From CAIWHR01 sp963726765 (lineage in GTDB: Bacteria > Pseudomonadota > Gammaproteobacteria > Burkholderiales > Casimicrobiaceae), in NCBI GenBank assembly GCA_963726765.1, contig CAVSDH010000010.1:1-64000 (forward strand): DNA of 64,000 nt, read 5' to 3'. A model generated the notes under the pieces. It had not been told where the DNA came from and ran no database searches. It saw only the letters and a program-made list of their open reading frames with translations. The translations under genes and the position numbers were made by a program. This document shows positions 60,073-64,000 of the stretch, in pieces (the first letter of the stretch is position 1; each line of letters begins with the position of its first letter).

Positions 60073-60104
60073 TTGTCAAATCGCGCGACAAATGCATTTG
60101 ACAG
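60073..60104. promoter_or_regulatory. BirA-like palindrome between bioB and comF
   Basis: TGTCAAAT (60074-60081), 14 bases, then ATTTGACA (60096-60103). The architecture (about 9-bp half sites, N14 spacer) matches the proteobacterial BirA operator TTGTAAACC-N14/15-GGTTTACAA, although the half-sites are degenerate. Each half also contains TTGACA pointing outward, which could be -35 boxes for bioB (minus) and comF (plus). The matching -10 elements are poor: GACACT at 60052-60057 for bioB, none clear for comF. Confidence 0.5.
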
Positions 60105-60180
60105 TGGCCGCAACGACGCTGGAAGTGCCGCTCGCCAGGCCAGCTGCGTCGCGCGGTGCGACCCTGCACGGGCGAATGGA

Positions 60181-60863
60181 ATGCCGCGCGCCTTGCTGCC
60201 GCAGCATTGCGAGCTGTGCGCGGCGTGCGTCGCAATGGAATTCTGCGCGCGCGTGCGGCGACGGCGTGCCGCGGGTGCGCGCCTGCCCGACGTGCGCACT
60301 GCCGTCGGCGGACGGAACGGTCTGCGGCGCGTGCCTCGCGCATTCGCCGCCGTGGTCGCGCGCCGATCGCGGCGCTCGTCTACGCGTTTCCGGTGGACCG
60401 CCTGTTGCAGCAGTTGAAATATGGAGGACGTCTCGCGCTTGCCGATTGGGCGGGCACGTGCTGGCCTGCGTCCGTGCATGCATCGATCGCCTTGCGTCCG
60501 GCCGCCGAGCGGCCGGATCGGGTCGTCGCGTTGCCGCTCGCGCCATCGCGGCAGCGCGAGCGCGGCTTCAATCAGGCGCGCGAAATCGCCGTGCACGTCG
60601 CACGCGTCGCGGGGCTTGCCGTTGACGTCCCCGCTGAGCCGGGTCACCGCGACCACACCCCAGGCGGCGCTCGCCTGGAAGGAGCGCGCAAGCAACGTAC
60701 GCGGCGCCTTTGCCGTGGCTGGCGACGTGCGCGGAGCGCGGATCGCTCTCGTCGACGACGTGATGACCACGGGAGCGACGCTCGCCGAGGCCACCCGCAT
60801 GCTCATGCGCGCCGGCGCGCCGACGTCGAGTGCTGGGTCGTCGCACGCACGCTGCGTACGTGA
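60181..60863 (+). CDS. comF: ComF-family phosphoribosyltransferase-like protein, heavily frame-interrupted
   Basis: About 228 codons read across five segments (breaks near 60245, 60360, 60650 and 60830). The N-terminal zinc ribbon is LLPQHCELCAACV plus RACPTCALPSADGTVCGACL. The phosphoribosyltransferase part has LQQLKYGGRLALADW, ALPLAPSRQRERGFNQAREI and the PRPP loop RIALVDDVMTTGATLAEATR. ComF supports natural DNA uptake. It is divergent from bioB and followed 40 nt later by trmL. Four breaks in 680 bases could mean a real pseudogene, but error is likelier given the preserved motifs. The start is uncertain. Confidence 0.75.
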
Positions 60864-60903
60864 CACGGTTGAGCGTTCGACTCGCAACGTATACGCTCGA
60901 CCC

Positions 60904-61377
60904 ATGTTCGCCGTCGTGCTCGTTCATCCCGAGATTCCGCCGAACACCGGCAACGTGATCCGGCTCACCGCCAATACGGCGACCGACCTGCATCTCGTCG
61001 AGCCGCTGGGCTTCCGGATGGACGACCGTGAATTGAAGCGCGCGGGCCTCGACTACCACGAGTACGCGCGCGTTCGCGTGCACCGTGATTTCGCCGCCTG
61101 CCGCGCCGCGCTCGACGCACCGGCGCCACGGCGCTGGTTCGCTTTCACGACGAGCGGCGCCGCGTCGTTGTACGACGCCCGCTTCGCCGCGGGGGACGTG
61201 CTCGTGTTCGGCTGCGAAACGTCGGGGTTGCCGGAGGATGTCGTCGCGCAGTTCGCGCCGGCGGCGCGCTTGCGCATTCCGATGCGGCCTGACGTGCGCA
61301 GCCTCAACCTGTCGAACGCCGTCGCCGTCGCCGTCTACGAGGCATGGCGGCAGAACGGGTTGCGCGGCGCCGGGTAG
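60904..61377 (+). CDS. trmL: tRNA (cytidine(34)-2'-O)-methyltransferase
   Basis: 157 residues, the family length. The SPOUT knot is shown by HPEIPPNTGNVIRLTANTA, VFGCETSGLPEDVV and RSLNLSNAVAVAVYEAWRQ. It methylates the wobble ribose of tRNA-Leu isoacceptors. It lies 40 nt after comF on the same strand and ends 8 nt from the convergent peptidase gene. Single frame. Confidence 0.95.
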   Translation: MFAVVLVHPEIPPNTGNVIRLTANTATDLHLVEPLGFRMDDRELKRAGLDYHEYARVRVHRDFAACRAALDAPAPRRWFAFTTSGAASLYDARFAAGDVLVFGCETSGLPEDVVAQFAPAARLRIPMRPDVRSLNLSNAVAVAVYEAWRQNGLRGAG

Positions 61378-61385
61378 AGCGTCCG

Positions 61386-63512
61386 CTACTTCGCCGCGAC
61401 CGCGGGAGCCGCGTTCATCCCCAGCGCGTTCATGACGAACCGCAGCTCGTAGTCGCGGTCGATCACCCGCTGCTGCGTCGTCTTGCCGGTGCCGTGCCCG
61501 CTGTCGAAGTCCATGTACAACAGGAACGGCGAGACCTGTCCGGGGTTGTTCTGCACCGCCGCCACGAACTTCTTCGCGTGCAGCGGATCGACGCGCGAGT
61601 CGTACTCGCCGGCGACGACCAGCGTCTCCGGCATGTTCACGCCCTGCCGCACGTTCTGGTACGGCGAATACCGGAGGATCCAGCGGAAGTCCTCGGCGCG
61701 GTCGGGATCGCCGTACTCGGGAATCCAGTACCGCGCGATCAGGAACTTGTGGTAGCGCACCATGTCGAGGAGCGGCACCTGGCAGATCGCCGCGCGGAAA
61801 AGGTCGGGGCGCTGCGTCAGCAATGCGCCAACCGTGAGCCCGCCGTTGCTCCCGCCTTCCACCGCGAGCTTCGCCGGTTGCGTGTATTTCTCGGCGATCA
61901 GCCAGTCGGCGACGGCGACCATGTCGTCGAACGTGTTCTGCTTCCGCGCGAACATCGCCTGCTCGTGCCAGGTCTCGCCGTATTCGGAACCGCCGCGCAC
62001 CCCGGCGTCGACGAACACGCCGCCGCGGCTGATGAAGGGATACCAGCCGCCCACGTAGTACGGCTCGACCGCGATGTTGAAGCCGCCGTAGCCGACCAGC
62101 AGCGTCGGGTTCCTGCCGTCCTGCTTCAGGTCCTTGCGATGGACGATGAACACGGGGATCTTCGCGCCGTCCTTCGCGGTCACGTAGACCCGCTTCGAGA
62201 CGAACGACGAGGCATCGAGCGGCGCGTCGTCCTGCCAGATCTGCTTCCACGCGAACGCGTCGCCCGCGAGCGCGTACAGCGAAGGCGGCATGGTATGCGC
62301 CGCGAGTCCCGCATAGGCCGTATCCGTGTCGAGATCGTAGGCGAGGCTCGACACGCTGCCGAATACGGGCGGCACGAGATCGCGAAGACGCTTGCCGTCG
62401 AGGCCGTAGAGCGAGAGTCGGGAAAGCACGTCTTCCCGATCGCGCGCGACGATCCCCGTCCGGGTGACGGCGACATTGTCGAGGACCGTCTTGCCCTCCG
62501 GGATCAGCGTGGTCCAATCGGCAAACTCGGGATTCGCGTAGCTCGCCGCCATCAATTTCCAGTTCGGCGCGTCGCGGTTGGTGCGAATGTAGATGCGGTC
62601 CTTGCGGAAGGTCGCATCCGCCTGGAACTTGTCGCTCGTGTAGATCGTCCGTGGCTCGGCGGTCGACCCGACGGGCCGGATGCGGATCGTGTTCGACCAG
62701 AAATCCCCCGTTTCGAACACCGTGATCGGCGCATCCTCCGGTTCGTAGACGCTGCACGAGTTTTTCGCATCGTCCATCTTGATCAGCAGCTCGTCGGTCG
62801 CCCGCTCCGCGCCAAGTCGATGGCGATAGCATCGCTCCGGTTCCTGGCGCGCATCGGACTCCGGCGTCCGCGGGGAGACGTACGCGAACGCTTCGTCACG
62901 GGCCCAGCTGAACCAGCGCAGCCCGCTGATGGTGGGGCCGATCTGCGCGCCGGTCGTCGTGTCGATGACGCGGAAATCCTGGATCTCCGACCCGCGGGCG
63001 TAGATGCCGACCGCGGCGCGCGTCGCGTCGCGATTCGGGACCACCGCGCCGATCTTCGTCTTGCCGGACGGGTCGATGACCATGGGGTCGACGAGCAGCA
63101 CTTCCTTGCCGTCGATCCTCGTGTAGAGCTTCGCCTGCGGCTCGCCCTTTTTCGCGCGCTGGAAGAATTCGCGGCCATGCTTGAAGAGCGGCGGGTAGGT
63201 GCGATCGCGATCGTAGTTGCGCGCGATCTCCTCGCGCATCCCCGGGAACGCCGGCGCGCTGCGGTCGAGATAGTTCAAGGTTGCCGCGTGCTGCGCGCGG
63301 CTCCAGGCTTCGACGCTCGCGTCCTTGCCGTTCTCGAGCCACCGAAAGCGATCGGTCAGCGTGACGCCGTGCAGCGTCTCGACCACGGGGCGCTCCGGCG
63401 TCGCCGGCGGAAAGAACACGGGGTCGGCGCCCCTCGAGTCGTCGCTCATCGTGCAAAGCCGCGACGCCGCGACGACGGACACGACGAAAACCTGCATTCG
63501 GATTCCAGCCAT
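61386..63512 (-). CDS. Prolyl oligopeptidase (S9A family)
   Basis: 708 residues, typical length. A seven-bladed propeller follows the N-terminal segment PVVETLHGVTLTDRFRWLEN. The catalytic domain has the nucleophile in EGGSNGGLTVGALL, Asp in AGEYDSRVDPLHAKK and His in SGHGTGKT. It cleaves after proline in short peptides. The ATG at 63512 has GGAG 8 bases upstream. The first 20 residues are hydrophobic and could be a weak signal sequence, so periplasmic location is possible. Single frame. Confidence 0.95.
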   Translation of the reverse strand: MAGIRMQVFVVSVVAASRLCTMSDDSRGADPVFFPPATPERPVVETLHGVTLTDRFRWLENGKDASVEAWSRAQHAATLNYLDRSAPAFPGMREEIARNYDRDRTYPPLFKHGREFFQRAKKGEPQAKLYTRIDGKEVLLVDPMVIDPSGKTKIGAVVPNRDATRAAVGIYARGSEIQDFRVIDTTTGAQIGPTISGLRWFSWARDEAFAYVSPRTPESDARQEPERCYRHRLGAERATDELLIKMDDAKNSCSVYEPEDAPITVFETGDFWSNTIRIRPVGSTAEPRTIYTSDKFQADATFRKDRIYIRTNRDAPNWKLMAASYANPEFADWTTLIPEGKTVLDNVAVTRTGIVARDREDVLSRLSLYGLDGKRLRDLVPPVFGSVSSLAYDLDTDTAYAGLAAHTMPPSLYALAGDAFAWKQIWQDDAPLDASSFVSKRVYVTAKDGAKIPVFIVHRKDLKQDGRNPTLLVGYGGFNIAVEPYYVGGWYPFISRGGVFVDAGVRGGSEYGETWHEQAMFARKQNTFDDMVAVADWLIAEKYTQPAKLAVEGGSNGGLTVGALLTQRPDLFRAAICQVPLLDMVRYHKFLIARYWIPEYGDPDRAEDFRWILRYSPYQNVRQGVNMPETLVVAGEYDSRVDPLHAKKFVAAVQNNPGQVSPFLLYMDFDSGHGTGKTTQQRVIDRDYELRFVMNALGMNAAPAVAAK

Positions 63513-63527
63513 TTCATCTCCAGTCGA

Positions 63528-64000
63528 TCAGGTGCCTTCCGCTCTCGGCTCGCGGCGCAGGAGCGCGAGCACTGCATCACGGGGCGAAAGGTTCTGATAC
63601 AGGACGCCATGCACGGCATCGACGATCGGCATCTCGATTCCATGGTGGCGCGACAGGATGTGCGCGGCGCGGGCAGCCGCGACGCCTTCGGCAACGTGGC
63701 CGATTTCGGCCAGAACCTGCTGCAGCGACATCCCGCGCGCCAGCGCGAGCCCCACCCGCCGGTTGCGCGACAGGTCCCCCGTGCACGTGAGCACGAGGTC
63801 GCCCAGGCCCGGCGAGCCCCATCAGCGTGTCGCGCTTGCCGCCGAGCGCCGCGAGCAGGCGACCCGTCTCCGCAAGGCCGCGGGTGATGAGCGCGGCGCG
63901 CGCGTTGTTGCCGAAGCCCAGACCGTCGCTGGCGCCGGCGGCAATCGCAAGCACGTTTTTCACCGCGCCGCCGACCTCGACGCCTGCCAGGTCATCGCTT
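63528..64000 (-). CDS. gpsA: Glycerol-3-phosphate dehydrogenase [NAD(P)+], 5' end outside window, frame-interrupted
   Basis: The window holds about the C-terminal 157 codons. GVEVGGAVKNVLAIAAGASD and LGFGNNARAALITRGLAE carry the catalytic lysine (VGGAVKNV) and dihydroxyacetone-phosphate binding residues of GpsA. The frame shifts near 63815, between GKRDTLMGLAG and LTCTGDLSRNRRVGLALARG; the latter is also classic GpsA. It makes sn-glycerol 3-phosphate for phospholipids. It ends 15 nt before the peptidase start. Confidence 0.93.

Overview
The window is a high-GC chromosomal segment, densely packed and rich in shadow ORFs. Its gene content points to a betaproteobacterium, probably Burkholderiales or a relative. 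The evidence is a 16S-tRNA-Ile-tRNA-Ala-23S-5S operon, a gspEFGHIJKLM-C-D type II secretion operon, a coxB-coxA-ctaG-coxC-DUF2909-SURF1-ctaB-SCO respiratory cluster, and a bioBFHCD operon divergent from comF. The genus cannot be fixed by eye.

Layout. 1-1703 (minus): the 3' part of a fatty-acyl-AMP-ligase-like enzyme with a C-terminal carrier domain. 1810-7472 (minus): a complete rRNA operon with promoter, two boxA elements, tRNA-Ile(GAU), tRNA-Ala(UGC) and terminator; its 23S gene carries an insertion of about 195 nt in helix 25. 7581-12673 (plus): two membrane proteins and a DUF5672/SEC-C/TPR/GT9-like fusion. 12764-19486 (minus): an O-antigen-type ABC exporter (permease, ATPase with Wzt-type C-terminus), a GT4 glycosyltransferase and a very large TPR/GT41 protein, coupled by 4-nt GTGA overlaps. 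19581-24306 (minus): a PpiC-type prolyl isomerase, two secreted or surface proteins of unknown function and a small lipoprotein.

24560-36131 (minus): the type II secretion operon. 36380-43581 (minus): sugar-modification genes (GtrA flippase, WxcM-type acetyltransferase/isomerase, GtrB-like GT2, FdtB/QdtB aminotransferase, two large membrane glycosyltransferase-like proteins and one small secreted protein). Together with 7.6-19.5 kb this suggests an investment in cell-surface glycans containing a 3-acetamido-3,6-dideoxyhexose. 43792-46632 (minus): hemL, thiE, thiD. 46729-47316 (plus): rubredoxin and glyoxalase I. 47368-55054: cytochrome c oxidase structural and assembly genes, lacking ctaA in the usual slot. 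55375-59950 (minus): biotin operon, with a BirA-like palindrome between bioB and comF. 60181-61377 (plus): comF and trmL. 61386-64000 (minus): prolyl oligopeptidase and the 3' part of gpsA.

An important caveat: many conserved genes (gspD, gspE, coxB, bioB, bioC, bioF, bioH, SURF1, comF, gpsA, wzm, the GT41 and GT9 genes and both surface proteins) can be read only by switching frame at one to four points. Because single-copy housekeeping genes are hit throughout, indel errors in the assembled sequence are more likely than real pseudogenes. I annotate these as interrupted CDSs and give approximate break positions.
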